Both the position numbers and the translations under genes were made by a program. Under the pieces are notes generated by a model that saw nothing but the letters and a program-made list of their open reading frames with translations, did not search any database and had not been told where the DNA came from. DNA of 64,000 nt from assembly GCA_963920575.1 (NCBI GenBank), contig OY986970.1:20963274-21027273 (forward strand), given 5' to 3'. This DNA is from Narthecium ossifragum. Taxonomy: Eukaryota > Streptophyta > Magnoliopsida > Dioscoreales > Nartheciaceae. Shown here in pieces: positions 1 to 11,958 of the stretch; position 1 is the stretch's first letter, and every line of letters begins with the position of its first letter.

Positions 1-56
1 GTCACAGAAAATCATGAACACATGCAATTATCTGAATATAAAAAAATGGATTTTCA

Positions 57-216
57 ACTTAGTAACCGGGCAATGTTCCTAACCAGTGTGGTGTTCGCGT
101 AAAACAGTAGAAATTCCCGCAAAAAAAAAATTAATAAAGAGTTTCATACGTAGTAACCGGGCAAGGTGCCTAACAAGGTGTGTTATTCTCGTAAAATAGT
201 TGAAATTCCTGCAGAA
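57..216 (+). repeat. Two-copy direct repeat in retroelement 3' internal region
   Basis: A block of about 65 bp around AGTAACCGGGCAA is present twice, starting near 62 and 152. The same pair occurs in reverse orientation at about 59130-59312 in copy v. Short tandem repeats near the 3' end of the internal region are a known habit of the Tat lineage. Confidence 0.75.
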
Positions 217-2045
217 AAAAAAGAAAGAAAATAAAAATAAAAAACAAAGATTGCTATGTGATAAGTGTAAAATATGTGCTTGAATAGAATTGTGATCTTT
301 AATAGTTGAAGTGTTTAGATATGATTGATACTCTGAAGCATGTGGAACCCCATTCACACACAGAAGTGTTAAAGTTGTTCTTAATTGTGGTTAAATATGT
401 TGAAGTATTGGAAATATGTTGTGACATATTTTAATTTACTATATTTTTATCTGACTATGAGTTGAAAGGTTTATTGATGGATAATATTTCTATGTCATGT
501 ATTAGAGTTGATGAGTATTATAATTGATTTCTAATGATATATTCAAGGATTGTACAGATGTTTGTGGGTGTCATCCCTTAGGAGACTATAACTCCTCCAT
601 TGGGGTAACCCATGGGTTTAAAAGCTTGTTGCACATACTTAGTGCAATCATGAGACCGACGAAAGTGACTAGTTAGATTTATTGCTTTCATTTTATCTTT
701 TCTTTGCTCGAGAACTCACAAAGTGTAAGTTGGGAGGTGTGATGAATCACTAAATATTCATAATTAAACCGCTTAATTTACTTTTGTTAGCCCAATAGTG
801 TTTGTATTTGATCGTTTGTTAGTTGATTTCAGGTTTAATGAATATTCAAGTTACAAAATACAGAAAAAGACTAATATGTTGAAATTACGTCGCTCCGCTG
901 TTAGTTTAAAAAGAATTCGTCAAAATCTCTAGATAAATCCTAAATTTCTGAACTTTTGAGGACTTCTAGAAAACATCAAGACGTACAACTTTCATCTTGG
1001 ACACTTTGAGAGATTTCGGACAGATTAATACCGGTTTTGAAGACTATGAAGATATACAGATGCTAAAAACTGGTCCATCGACGTTCAGGAGAATATTCGC
1101 CAAATATTTCAGATAAGTCTGAATATTATCAAACATTCAGGATATGACAGAGAACGTCCGAATCTACATCTTTGGTGGTGAGAACATTTTCAAATTCCAC
1201 CTTGATTAGATCCAGTTGCTACCGGAATAGGCTGCTAGGGATTAATTCAGGGAATCTGAGTTGTAGTAGAAGTACAGCTTAGGGCCTGTTTGGTTGCTCA
1301 GCACTGGATGGAGTGGAGTCACATTTTAGAGTGCAGACTTCTGCAAACTGAAATCCTTTGAAGTGGCCTGTCAGTTTTTATTGTTTGGTTGGTGCTGGAG
1401 TGGAGGCTGAGTTAACTGACTTTTGGACTTTCTGCTATTTGGTTGGTGCTGAAAGGGAGGATACGGTCGACTACGGAGTGAGTTTAAACACTTCAAAAAA
1501 TGAATCTTAAATACATGTTAAATGTATTGGATGTGTTTTTATAATACGAAAAAATATTTAGTGGGAGAAATCATTAATTTTTTCACCTTAACTATTTTTA
1601 CCAAATATAATCAATTATCATATCTTGTTGTACTTGTTTTGGCGACATAGATGAAGGTAAATTATCAAAAGGATTGGAAAATCTATGCAAATCCTTTAGA
1701 AATGTATTCTTAGCTTCGTGGACAAGCCTTGAAAGGGGATTCCTGCTACTGAGTTTACTTCAACATAATACATGCTTCCCTGGTTGAAGCATGATTCAGA
1801 AAAAGAAAGTTTGTTTAGGCTGCAGATCAAGAAAAGCATCAGCATTGTGATGCTTATTCACTGGCATGGACATGTTAGCTAAGTTCAGATGAACCTCATT
1901 ATTTTTCAGAAAATTTTTGGCAAAATCCCCTTTATATTTTCAACACACGAAACCTATTCAGATTTAAAATTTTAACACATTCTACATCATTTAATCACAA
2001 CTATTTTTCAGAAGACCTTATCACAATAGATCTCATCCAGTGTTA

Positions 2046-2321
2046 TCAAACTACTGTAATATAAATAATACAACTTACGATCAACACAACAAGCACAAAG
2101 ACCAGTACTACAGAAACCGGCGGATACTGCCTATCTTTGTTTAGTTTCCCCTTTCCAAACTCAAGCTCATAATCAGCAAATGATGCTAATGCATCGTTAT
2201 GATTGCGGAACCCGCGATAGCAAACCCCACTAAATTTATGCACTTGGGAATGACACTCTGACCAGCTGTCATAAACTCCTTGTCGTCTTCCTTTGTAGAT
2301 GACATAAAATTTATTCGTCAT
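2046..2321 (-). CDS. RNase H1 N-terminal (hybrid-binding) domain protein with C-terminal membrane segment
   Basis: This is an intact 91-codon frame inside the Harbinger element, about 450 bp beyond the end of the transposase. Residues 4-49 carry the signature of the RNase H1 N-terminal / caulimovirus-type hybrid-binding fold (FYVIYKGRRQGVYDSW, then FSGVCYRGF). That domain binds RNA:DNA hybrids or double-stranded RNA. No RNase H catalytic domain follows. A basic, Lys-rich linker leads to about 22 hydrophobic residues at the extreme C-terminus (VSVVLVFVLVVLIVSCIIYI), which look like a tail anchor. I chose the ATG at 2321 because it follows an acceptor-like TTTGCAG, so an upstream exon is possible. 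Family and anchor are clear from sequence. A role in transposition is inference. Confidence 0.72.
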   Translation of the reverse strand: MTNKFYVIYKGRRQGVYDSWSECHSQVHKFSGVCYRGFRNHNDALASFADYELEFGKGKLNKDRQYPPVSVVLVFVLVVLIVSCIIYITVV

Positions 2322-2767
2322 AAAAACACACCTGCAAACCATCCACAGATTTGAAGCCAAATGTGACCGGTATGAGCAATGCAATATCTGCAACAACATG
2401 TAGTAAATTGCATTGCCAAGCAATACTCTCTTGATACATGAAACTAGAAGCTTCCATTGAAAGCTACAAAAATGTATTATCCAAAATAATTATGGCACCA
2501 TGGTCAGCATTAACCTCATAAAGCTATTCATTTTAGTTAAAAGAAGTAAGAATCTTATACTTTAACTTTTATATCAGCATACATAACTTAATAAGGATAT
2601 GAAAGAAACCCAATATGAATTTGAAGGTAAGTTGACTAAGTTATAGGCACCAAATCTGTAATTGAAGAATGCAAAAAATACAAGTAGAGGAACCAATACC
2701 CAATAACCTAGACATGGCCATTAAAATCTATTAGAACCAAGCACAATGTAAAAAAAAGCCAAATCAT

Positions 2768-3977
2768 TCATGTGTCATAGTCTCTCCACATATGTTCAGC
2801 AATTCTCTCATGAATTGCTAACCAAACATTTTGCTCTTCTCGTTGCCTCCTCACGGTGCGTGGTTGTGTAATTGCCGATTCAGCATCCGTTGGGACGTCT
2901 GATTCAACATCGACCATCATTAACGGATCACTTGGAGACTCTTTAGAATAAAGTTGTGTAAAGTACAACAAGCAAGCACAAGATCAACTTGTGTTTTGAA
3001 AGGAAAAAAGGGATGAGACGCTAGAATCTTAAAACGATTCTTAAGCAAGCCAAATGCTCGTTCAATTTTCGACTGCAGCGATGAATGACTTAGGTCTATT
3101 GCCATAATGCTCTTTCAAAAGGTACCTTACACCCCGGTAAGGCGCAATGAAGCCAGGCATGGTTGTGTATCCGGCATCAACTAGGGAGTATTTGCCTACA
3201 ATTAATATCAATGGACACATCACCAAATGCATTATTAGGAAAAGCACGCATGACAGAGGTTGTGATAAGAGAAATTGGTAAGGTTGCGCATTGTACTTGT
3301 ACCTTCGATGGTTTTTAAACCACTAGGAGAGGGTCTCGAAAGTGCATCTTTCAACACAGTGAAGTCATTGGTTGAACCTTCCCAACCAACAAATACATAT
3401 GTAAACTGGAGGTCTGGTGTACATGCTGCCAAAACATTTTGAGTCACTCCTTTCCGACCACGGAACGGTATGATTTTATCTGCAGGGATGTTCACATGAA
3501 TATGTGTGCCATCTATCAGGCCAATACAATCCTACATGCACATGAAGAAAGCAACGTGTCATATAAGTCCATTGGTCATATAAGACCAGTGCAACCCAAG
3601 AATGTTGCAATAGCTAGTATTAATTATTACATTAAAGTACGAATAATACGTGGGGCTCTTCAAGATTTCCGGATGCGTGCCTGATCCCGGTTGTTGTATG
3701 TAGAGGTCACGAAGTCTACATATTGCCTTCAAAACAGCATTGAAATATCCACTGATGGTCTCCCCGGACAACAAAAACTCTCTCCGCATCACTCGATTTT
3801 CGTGTTGTGACCAACAAAATGCAAAAATATACACAACTGTTCTTCGACAGTTATATGATCTGTGTCCTCTAATAAATATCGTAGTCTTATTTGTTTGGCT
3901 AGTTCTTTCAATACATCCACGTCCATACGGATGTAACTGACACAATAATCTCTACCGGCCCTCATAATCCTGTCCAT
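2768..3977 (-). pseudogene. Harbinger DDE transposase (HARBI1-like nuclease), frameshifted
   Basis: Reading on the minus strand, the protein starts near 3977 (MDRIMRAGRDYC) and contains the conserved HTH-side region with LLSGETISGYFNAVL. Two GT-AG introns fit well: 3630-3532, joining YSYFN to DCIGLIDGTHIHV, and 3303-3196, joining KTIEG to GKYSLVDAGY. The DDE residues are visible: Asp in DGTHI, Asp in STNDFTVL and Glu in ERAFGLLKNRF. The tail AEHMWRDYDT is typical of the family. Frameshifts near 3793, 3092 and 2947 break the frame, so this copy should not make active transposase. Family members cut and paste at TTA targets, in line with the flanks here. Confidence 0.9.
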
Positions 3978-4925
3978 GTGTCTTTTTCTAATCTCCTCTC
4001 AATGCTCCCGGGGCATATCGCTAATGCGATTGCATAGTGTGTAGTACTTTTTAATTAAAACAACTACAACAGTTTATACCACGGCAAGTACCCACATCTT
4101 CTCGAATTCTTCATCGTAACCATCTATCTAAAGAGGAAAGGGAAGGGGATGCTTTCAGTAGCATTTGAAGCATGACATAATAGTAAAAATAACCAAGTAC
4201 CATATTTAATATTGGAGAATTCATATCCAAAAGATGAAACATATTATAGTAACCGGCAGCTAAGATTTCGAATAGTTTTTAAAAAAATCAAAACGTGCAA
4301 TATATAGATGACTAGTTTAGTATCAGAAGAGACATGCTAAATTGTATGTGCTGGAAGAAGATTGAAGTGTAAGGCTTCTGTAAGAACTATAATTCAGTCT
4401 ACATTCAAGAGGGAATGTTATGACAAAGTTTCTTGTAGATACTTTAACTACCATTGGGAAAGGATTTGCAAATGATAAAGCATGTATCATACATATATTG
4501 TAGCATCTGCAAATCAAGTGGTCTATCAAAGGAAAGATACAAAGAAATTTAGCATGAAAACACAAAGTGAACAAGGAAAATAAATCCACGGAAGAGTTGT
4601 AGCATGAAAGATTCATGTGGTCTATTAGATTTGTTGTCAACTTATATTAGACGAAGAAATAATGAGAGTCTATCCGGCAGTCATAGATAGTTTAAAACAA
4701 TCCAAAACAAAAGGCAATCAAAATTCCATTTGCTTTTTGTTTTCCTATCCAGGATACAAAGCTCACCCAAAACAAAAATTGATCATGACTCTTTAAAGCA
4801 ATCAAAAATTCCAACACATAACTTAAAGAGATCGTGAAATCCAAGACAACACTCAAGAATATGGAGAATGGGAAATCGCAAAAGATTGATAACTTGTGCT
4901 CTCATTCAAAGAAAGGTACTAAGAA
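3978..4925. other. Non-coding Harbinger interior
   Basis: AT-rich sequence between the transposase start and the minisatellites. I see no recognisable coding sequence or structural RNA. It probably holds the transposase leader and promoter. Confidence 0.5.
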
Positions 4926-5200
4926 CTAAAAACTATTAGATCCAAGAAAAATCCATGGATCGAAGAAAAATGAAAAAAAGGTACTATACAGTCTAAGAAA
5001 ACCATCATGAGAAAAATCCATAGATCCAGAAAAATGAAACAAATCCATAGATCCAACAAAAATGAAATAAATCCATAGATCCAAGCACGTACAACAACCT
5101 CTCGTTACATGGAAAAGGCTCAAGTAAAGAAGAGAATCCATGGAACCAAGCACATACACCAAAAAAAATGAAACAAAACCATAGATCCAAGCTTCAATAG
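4926..5200. repeat. Degenerate minisatellite with ATCCATAGATCCA core
   Basis: The core ATCCATAGATCCAAGAAAAATG recurs at least seven times with variable spacing and point changes. The open frames across it are by-products of the repeat. Confidence 0.7.
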
Positions 5201-5213
5201 TGAAGAACCTGAG

Positions 5214-5535
5214 CAGATTCGGCCGATAGATCACCGGTGGTGGAGAGGGAAACAACACGCCGGAGAGTGCCGCCAACGAAAAGGAGATGGTGAGGAGAAA
5301 CCTCGGAGATCGCCACCAACAGAGAGGAGAGACGCCGGAGAGAGCCGCCAATGGAGAAGAGATGGTGAGCAGAAACCCTGGAGATCGCCGCCAATGGAGA
5401 GGAGACGGTGAGGAGAAACACCGGAGAGAGCTGATGGAGAGGAGATGGCCTGCTCACCGGATAGAGCCGATGGAGAAGAGATGGTGAGGAGAAATCCCGG
5501 ACAGAGCCGACGGAGAGGAGATGAGGGGGGGTGAG
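5214..5535. repeat. Degenerate minisatellite with GGAGATGGTGAGGAGAAA core
   Basis: A unit of about 40-60 bp (roughly CCGGAGA-GCCGCCAATGGAGAGGAGATGGTGAGGAGAAAC) repeats six to seven times. Long open frames exist on both strands because the unit is purine-rich and lacks stops. They show no protein family signature. Confidence 0.75.
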
Positions 5536-6703
5536 GAGTAACCCTAGCCCAATGTTTTTTGACTCTCGAGACTAGTATCACAAGTGGGGGCGAGTGGGGG
5601 ATTGGTTCGGTATTATTTGAATCACGTCCCACTCCACTCAGTCCACTCTGGCCTTTTTTTGCCAGAGTCAAATGGCTGAGTAGAAGCTTTTAGTCCACCT
5701 ACTCCCTCCACTTGGTGTCCAACCAAACAGCTTCAACTAGAGGGAGTGCTGCTAGTCCAGCCACTCCACCCCCACTTTTGGCAACCAAATAACCCCTTAG
5801 CCCAAAACCCTAATTTCGGGAGTTAGCTTATAAAAAGGTGTTTGCTGGCCGAAAATTGGGGGGCTCCATAGAGAGAAAAGAGAGAATTAGGGTTTTGAAG
5901 ATTTTATAGAGAAGACAGAGCCGCAGCGTGGATCCCAATCATTTTTCATCGAATCTATGGTCTTCATCCTAAAAATGAGTGGCTAACTTTTGTACTTATG
6001 GATCTCATGAAGCTTTAGTGTAGCTTTTCTGTATTTTTCTAGTTTGATACTTGTATTTCTTTCTAGACATGATCTTATAGATATGATTTGAATATTAATA
6101 TAGTTGAAGGAACAGAGTTCCTTGACGTATATTTTGGCCTATTTGATTTCGGTAATTGATGACAGAGATCTATAATATAGTTTTGATGTGGTTTGTGAAT
6201 AACCGATGATATATTTTATGCTTAGTGACGATAGGTTGTCCTAAGGTTACCCCGAAGAAAATCTATGCTAATCGAAGATAAAATATGCCTTTGGAAAACA
6301 CTCACCTTCTTTTAGGGATTCATGTAAGCGTAAGAAGTTGTGAATCTATAATGTCTAGATAAGAAAACAAGAGGATATAACTAGAGAATACGGGAAGTGA
6401 AACTAAAGTGGATTGAGTAATCCCTAGGTTTTTTCTCATTGATCCATTTGAATCTCTTTAATTGCTTTCTTAATTAGTTTTAATTAATCATTTTCCAAAA
6501 TCCAAATTCATCCTTCTATGCTTTAGGATTAGAGTCATGAGAGTTAATGTTGGTTTCTCCTTAATAATCAAAGTGTTCCCTGTGGTTTGACCCCGTATTT
6601 CATCACTATTCTACCCCATAGTTTAGTATTTTGAATAAGGGTTTATAAATTTTATACTTGATTGAGTTTACATCTGATTTAACGACGCGTTTTCAAGCGA
6701 TCA

Positions 6704-7640
6704 GGTACGTGCACTGTATGCATTAGAGGCATTCCAGGTTAGGCGTGGGCGATGGGTTATTCGCCGATCAAAGGGCTCGGGTAGCTCGGATCAAGCCCTA
6801 GGACCGTGGCTGGGTAGCAGGGCTTAGGGCGCGATTGTATTATTGAAATCTTGTATTCTCAAGGTTGATGTCTAGTTGGCTACTATCATATTTTTATCAA
6901 GGTTTAGAGGTCGTGTCGCTTCTCAAAGGCGAAGTGCTAAGGATGGTTGTCGATGTCCTAGACAGGTGTCCCCAGGCAATGGTTTCCTGCTGGGTAAGGG
7001 TGTTTCCACCTCAGTTATAGTTTTTGTTTCTCCCAGCGTGGTGGTGACAATCCCAGCGTAGTCGGTTGAGAGAGGTGGGATCCCTTGGGAATCGATGGGG
7101 TTATGGGGCTCCTTGGCATCCTTTAGACTTAGGTAAAGAAACGACATTGTTGTTGTTTTCCTCCCTTTCAGTGTGACGTCGAGTAGAACTTTACTGAGCT
7201 TATCACTCACTCCTACCAGGGTTGCATTTTGCATATGCAGGCGCAAGCTCTTCTTTAGTAGTACCAACTTGACCAGCTTTAGGCGACGCAATGACTTCCA
7301 GAGGAACTTAAGGTTGTTGTGGGATACATGTTGTACTTTTGATAGTTTTGTATATAGACATCCCTCGAAGATTTTGTTAAATGTATATTTTCTCTCTTTG
7401 AGAACTTTTGATAAATTTGTATCTTATGTCTAAATAGTACAACTTTGATGTTAACTCAACAGAAATCATGTTTCCTCTGATCTTGAGTTATTGATTGTTA
7501 GAATTATAATTTTACCATTGGAAGTCAATTTGTTTAAATTATTGTTATTATTTGTAATATATCACTCCAAAATGGAAGCAAATAGTAGTAGGAACCCTCA
7601 CGCCTCGGATCGGATGGGTTTTCTGGGTCGGGGTGTGACA
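6704..7640 (+). repeat. 3' part of a chromovirus-like LTR
   Basis: The segment ends CTGGGTCGGGGTGTGACA, the LTR terminus of this group. It carries the group's conserved block (CACTCCTACC...GCATTTTGCATATGCAGGCGC, 7208-7242). It is homologous to 13500-14308. Its 5' part was separated by insertion of Tat-like copy i and lies left of the window. It interrupts the Helitron at 7640/7641. Confidence 0.75.
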
Positions 7641-8228
7641 GTATTATGTCCCACCGACCGAAGGTGAGCACCTCTATCTACGGTTGTTGCTAACTATAAT
7701 CAAAAGACCGGAATCATATGAGCACCTATGAACCGTTGCTAGGTTACAACATCTGACTTTTAAAAACACGTGTCAAGCGTTAGGTTTGTTGGAGGACAAT
7801 TGTGAACGGGTCAGTGCATGCAAGAATCGGTTGTTATCAAGACGGGGTACTAATTGAGACAGTTGTTTGCTACTATACTTTTATACTGTAACCCGCAAAA
7901 TCCTTCAACATTATGGGCGCAATTCTGTACTGAAATATGCGATGACCTCCTGCATCTATTACGTACTCAATTCCAAATAGGGTTGCCGTCAGATGAACAA
8001 TTCAAGAACTATGGACTGTACATTTTAGAACAAATGTTATAGGGAAAGGGGTCATCGTTAGCTAACTATCCATCCATGACTCGACCTCAAGGTAATTGGT
8101 TTGTGATCTCCCCAAATAAGCTATTGATGGAGCATCAACTTCGAATTGTAGATGCTCAGAATACAGACCTTCAAAATAATTTTCAAATATTGAACCCGGA
8201 ACGACATTATACATACATTGCAATAACT
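7641..8228 (+). pseudogene. Helitron helicase fragment 1 (N-terminal of helicase)
   Basis: Conceptual translation gives the run typical of plant Helitron helicases upstream of Walker A: YYVPPTEGEHLYLRLLL, then LRQLFATILLYC, then SDEQFKNYGLYILEQML, then ILNPERHYTY. Stops and frameshifts occur (for example TGA in the first segment and TAG at about 8039). It is cut at 8228, where an LTR has inserted with target duplication TAACT. The remaining helicase continues at 14309. Helitron helicase drives rolling-circle transposition together with the Rep domain, which is not visible here. Confidence 0.82.
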
Positions 8229-8392
8229 TCTGAGGACCCGTTCCTCCAACCTGGTTCGACCGTGTTATGTCGTGGGTCTGGCCCGTTTGGCCTTTTTCCG
8301 AAATCAGGTTGATCGCGAAAACCCCAAGGGCAATTTTGTAAATTGCCCCTTCGCGGTTGATTTCACACCCGCATTGTACACACTCCCCCTTG

Positions 8393-8600
8393 TGTGAGGA
8401 CCTGTCCCTCTATTCCTGTAGCTCGTTGTTGACCACAATGGCAATTTGGTAAATTGCGACTTGTCGGTTTGTTTCACTCCCGCGTGTGCACACACCGGCC
8501 TTGTTTTGGTGTTTGTGTTTGAATAGAATGGCTAGGTGGACCCGGGATCGGAGGATCCGAGTTTGGGCTTGTGTTTAGCCTAAGTTTGCCTTTCTGGTAG
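8393..8600 (+). repeat. 5' fragment of a second chromovirus-like LTR (B)
   Basis: It starts TGTGAGGACCTGTCCCTC and shares the conserved GGCAATTTGGTAAATTGC motif with the LTR starts at 29096 and 43520. Similarity fades near 8600. The matching 5' end in opposite orientation lies at 15438. Its 3' part was not found. Confidence 0.6.
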
Positions 8601-9241
8601 AGAGAAGGCTTTAAGCCTTTGCATTGTTTCACCATGTCAACACATCCACCACCCAGCTTCAATCACATAGATCATAAATCCCTTCACATACCTCTCATGA
8701 GAAATGATTGGTGTGTCCTCTCTTGATCAGAGAAAATGGACTTAGCTTCACAGTCCATGTTCTTCACAGTCCCTGTTCTTTCTCATGCTATATCCATCCC
8801 TTCAAAGACCTCTCATATCCATGCCCAAATTTGTTGGATGAAGCCGTTCATGGGGACGGGGTATGTGGATGTTTCTGCGAAGCCGAATATCTGAAAGGAG
8901 TGGCCGGGGTCAGAGTAGACATAGGAAGCGTCGTCCGCCACGAAGACCTCCGACGACGACGGATCAGAGGCGTTGTCGCGCTGTGATGACGGATCGGAGG
9001 CGGTGCACTTCTTGATCGTGGCGGCGGAGACAAAGGGCGACGCCGCCCATGCCCATCTTGATTTGGTCGGACATCATGTTGACCCGCCTATTGCTGTCGA
9101 CGGCGGGGTGTACTGACTTCTCGATGATGGCTAGCTGGGCGGCGGGGGAGAGGGTGCTGGGGGAGAGGAGGGTGAGAGGGAGGGGGATGATGGATGAAGA
9201 TGACAGTAAGAGAAAGGGAAGAGGGACGGGGAGAGGGACGG
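8601..9241. other. Low-copy segment holding a captured gene scrap
   Basis: Between LTR fragment B and solo LTR C. It contains near-repeats of CTTCACAGTCC and CCTCTCAT (8690-8820), the phospholipase C fragment, and a purine-rich run (9140-9241) that would be a pyrimidine-rich leader on the minus strand. Sequence right of LTR C (11959-12149) may be its continuation. Confidence 0.45.
8821..9035 (-). pseudogene. Non-specific phospholipase C (NPC) gene fragment
   Basis: On the minus strand about 70 codons read through ASDPSSSEVFVADDASYV, then YSDPGHSFQ, then VPMNGFIQQ. In plant non-specific phospholipases C this region lies shortly after the N-terminal MENRSFDHM motif and contributes the conserved DPGHSF segment. 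Residues expected between HSFQ and IFG are missing, and the frame ends in a stop soon after IWAWI. No other part of the gene is seen nearby. Third codon positions are strongly GC-biased, unlike the surrounding repeats, which indicates a transduplicated host fragment. The family call rests on motif recall. A protein search would settle it. Confidence 0.68.
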
Positions 9242-11958
9242 TGTCACGCCCCGCCCCGGGATATACCCAACCCGACCACGGAACGCGAGGAAAACCTGTT
9301 CTACACTAACACAACATAATCAACCTGCTAATTGTCACAATCTAAACCATAATAAACTCACTACAATATTCCAAACGTTAAAGATCAATCACATAATTTA
9401 TTACAAAATTCTGGTTTCAATAACCTGAATCAATCTAATTCAAATACTGACTTCAATTGTTTAATTACAAATTTCTGAATCTGAAAGCATGAATCAAATC
9501 ATTAATCAAATCTCATAATCCCAATGTCGCTACAACTCTCAAATGAATGAAATGAAATAATTTAATTAAATTCTATGTCGAATCCTCCCACGATCTCAAA
9601 CTCGGGCGTCATCACCTGAAGAACCTGCAAAAGTAGGGGTGAGCAAAAAGCCCAGTAGGAGACTAATTAACGACATACAAGAAACTAACTAATAACCAAC
9701 ATAAATATGCAATGCAATCTGGCGCCTAAGTCTTAGGTCAAGGGAAGTCACAACCTAAGCCCAAGCTCGCAATCGACCCATCGCTCTCCACCACGGTCCG
9801 GGACACGCCATGCCAACCGTGGGCACAGCTCGCTCTCCACCACAGTCTGGGACACGCCCTGCCAACTGTGGGCACAGCTAGACTGGCGTCGACCAGCAGA
9901 CATTAGGCTACCTCCCAATAGCCACTAAGACTAAGGTTCCAGAGGATCAACCAGTCCTCTATCAATAACAATTTTAATTTAATAATCATTCTCGTAACAC
10001 CCCGATCGCTCACGAGGACCACGTCCACCCGTAGCCTCGATCGCAAATTCCTTGACCAGACCCCCGGCCTAGTCATGCAATGCGTTCTGTACAAAAGCGG
10101 CTACTCCAGCAAAATAGCATAGCCCACATCCATCACAACCATATTGTACCAGCATTTACATACAACTCCTAAGCACCACAGGATTATATCTAATCACAGA
10201 TCATCCAAACATGAAAGTAATTCACCTACATACAAATAAGCACTTCCACATCACATAAATTGCACAGCAACAATTAGCCATAGCTAACACCTCACAGACA
10301 ACCATAATCTTCCACGAGAATGGATCAAACCACAATTCTACAATTCAAGCAAAATAACAGAACACGTAAACAAAATAACTATAATGTAATCAGCATAGAA
10401 TTACCAGTCTGAGCATCACCTCAAATATATATCTACACATCATCCATGATTTACGGTAGTGATACTAGTTAGTTTCAAGTATGCAGTTTGGATAGTCCAC
10501 CTACCTCACAGAAGAACAAGAACGACTCCCCAAGCCACAAGATCCAAGCACTACACCTCAGCTTCCTCTGTTGCCATGCAAGAATACATTTTATTTATTA
10601 AGAGGAGATACTATCCGATTACACCAAGTGAAGTTAACCCTACTACCGTAAACTCACAGAAGCTGCCAACAAGGAAGAAAAGAAGCGAAGAAAGGGGGTT
10701 CGGAGTTGATTACTCATTCTACACCAAAACCAAAAAGAGATGCACAATCGCTGCAAGACTAGAGTATGCTGAACACTACAACCCAACCCAGACAAGTAAT
10801 ACTCTAAAATTTTAACTCACTCTCCCACCCTTTGCTCCTCTTTGGTCAAAGTTACTAAAATGAAAAGGGAACCCATCTAAAGCAGTAATTCTTAGATAGA
10901 GAAGAAAACTAAATCAATGAAACCAATAAAACATGGAAAAAATCTCGGTTAATAACTCCAAGCATGCAGAGAGCATATCAATTCCTCTGTTCTCTATAAG
11001 AGATAACCAGTCAACAACTCTACATATATCTGATTAGCCATGTTCAAGCAATTTAACTAAGGTAAAACCATATAGGAATTCTGAAATAAATTCTATTTCT
11101 AGATACTACGAATCATCCTCTACAATTTACAATAAAGAAGACTCAGAATCTCTCAGGATGTAATGATAAAACATGTAGCAAACCTTGCTAATCAGATTAC
11201 ACTTTTCATCTGAACAGAAACAAGGCAACAGCCCTTAAACTCACTTCGGAAGCAAAACCACATGGATTTTGAGCAAATAAAATCCAACTAAATATTCATA
11301 ATATCCTATCTCTAGATCCCAGATAGAGAACTGACAAGAAATCAAGGATTTGAATGATCAATTTCAGCCTAATCTCATCTCTTTTCTCATGAAAAACAGG
11401 GCAGCAACAACAAGCCCATTCTCTACGACATCTTGAAGAAACCTTATAATAACTCACGTATATACATGTCAAGGCTGTAGCAGATAATCCAAATCAAGAA
11501 ATAAAAGAGAATGCTCAAATCTAAAAGGAAACACAACATCTCGCAGCAACCCGATCTAAACCAAAATCCAACATCCAAAACCAAACAAGAAGGAAACAAG
11601 GAGCTCAAAAAAAATTCCATCCGATCTACTCAAGATCAAACAACCCAAACCAAACGATCCAAGGAAACCCATCGAAGGAGATCGCAGCGAGAGAGAGAAA
11701 GACGCGGCCAGGAAAGAGGGAATAGAAGGAGGTTGCTAACCTCCAGCCGGTGAAGATCCTCCCCGCCGGCGGCACTGCTCGCGACGGCGTCGATCCCCTC
11801 TCCTCCTCACGGGCGGGGGCAGGAGAAGAGCGCGACGAAGAAGGGAATAGGGTTTAGGGTTATTTAGGTGTAGATCTTATTAATAAGGAATTTGCTAAAA
11901 ACCCCTTCCAAAAGTGATATTTACCTCTAAGTCCTCAATTTGAATACGGGTCCTCACA
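9242..11958 (-). repeat. Chromovirus-like solo LTR C
   Basis: In minus orientation this runs from TGTGAGGACCCGTATTC (at 11958) to GGGGCGGGGCGTGACA (at 9242), 2,717 bp. The flanks GACGG and GAGGG differ at one base and are a plausible aged 5-bp duplication, so this is probably a solo LTR. No coding region is recognised. Short open frames in the purine-rich leader region (11510-11750) are not gene-like. Confidence 0.72.

Larger units (their letters stand above)
1282..5796. mobile_element. PIF/Harbinger DNA transposon
   Basis: The termini are inverted repeats: GGGCCTGTTTGGTTGC at the left and the complement of GCAACCAAATAACCCC at the right, matching at 13 of 16 positions. They are flanked by the family-typical 3-bp duplication TTA (1279-1281 and 5797-5799). 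Further TTTGGTTGG copies lie at about 1382, 1438 and 5720. On the minus strand the element encodes a broken Harbinger nuclease and a small hybrid-binding-domain protein. The usual Myb/SANT partner gene was not seen. At 4.5 kb with coding remnants it is a once-autonomous type of element. Confidence 0.93.
1..6703 (+). mobile_element. Tat-like gag-only LTR retroelement, copy i (3' part)
   Basis: Positions 1-739 match the reverse complement of about 58611-59400, the 3' internal region of a better preserved copy at the right end of the window. They end in a purine-rich tract (GTTGGGAGGTG) directly before an LTR that opens TGATGAATCAC at 740. The 5' LTR and gag lie outside the window. No coding sequence is recognisable here. 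The LTR is split by a Harbinger transposon. Its right flank is the 3' part of a chromovirus-like LTR, so this element probably inserted into that LTR. Confidence 0.8.
740..6703 (+). repeat. 3' LTR of Tat-like copy i, interrupted by Harbinger
   Basis: The LTR begins TGATGAATCAC and ends AAGCGATCA. Without the 4,515-bp transposon and its 3-bp duplication the LTR is 1,446 bp, which matches the intact 1,442-bp LTR at 57169-58610. A TATA-like TATAAAA lies near 5829, after the insertion. Confidence 0.85.

Noticed and set aside
5194..5671. Several open frames on the minus strand near the Harbinger right end
   Set aside because: They translate a minisatellite lacking stops, with no conserved motif.
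10459..11753. Frames of 80-118 codons on the + strand
   Set aside because: They lie in the interior of solo LTR C, lack homology to any family I know, and are antisense to LTR transcription.
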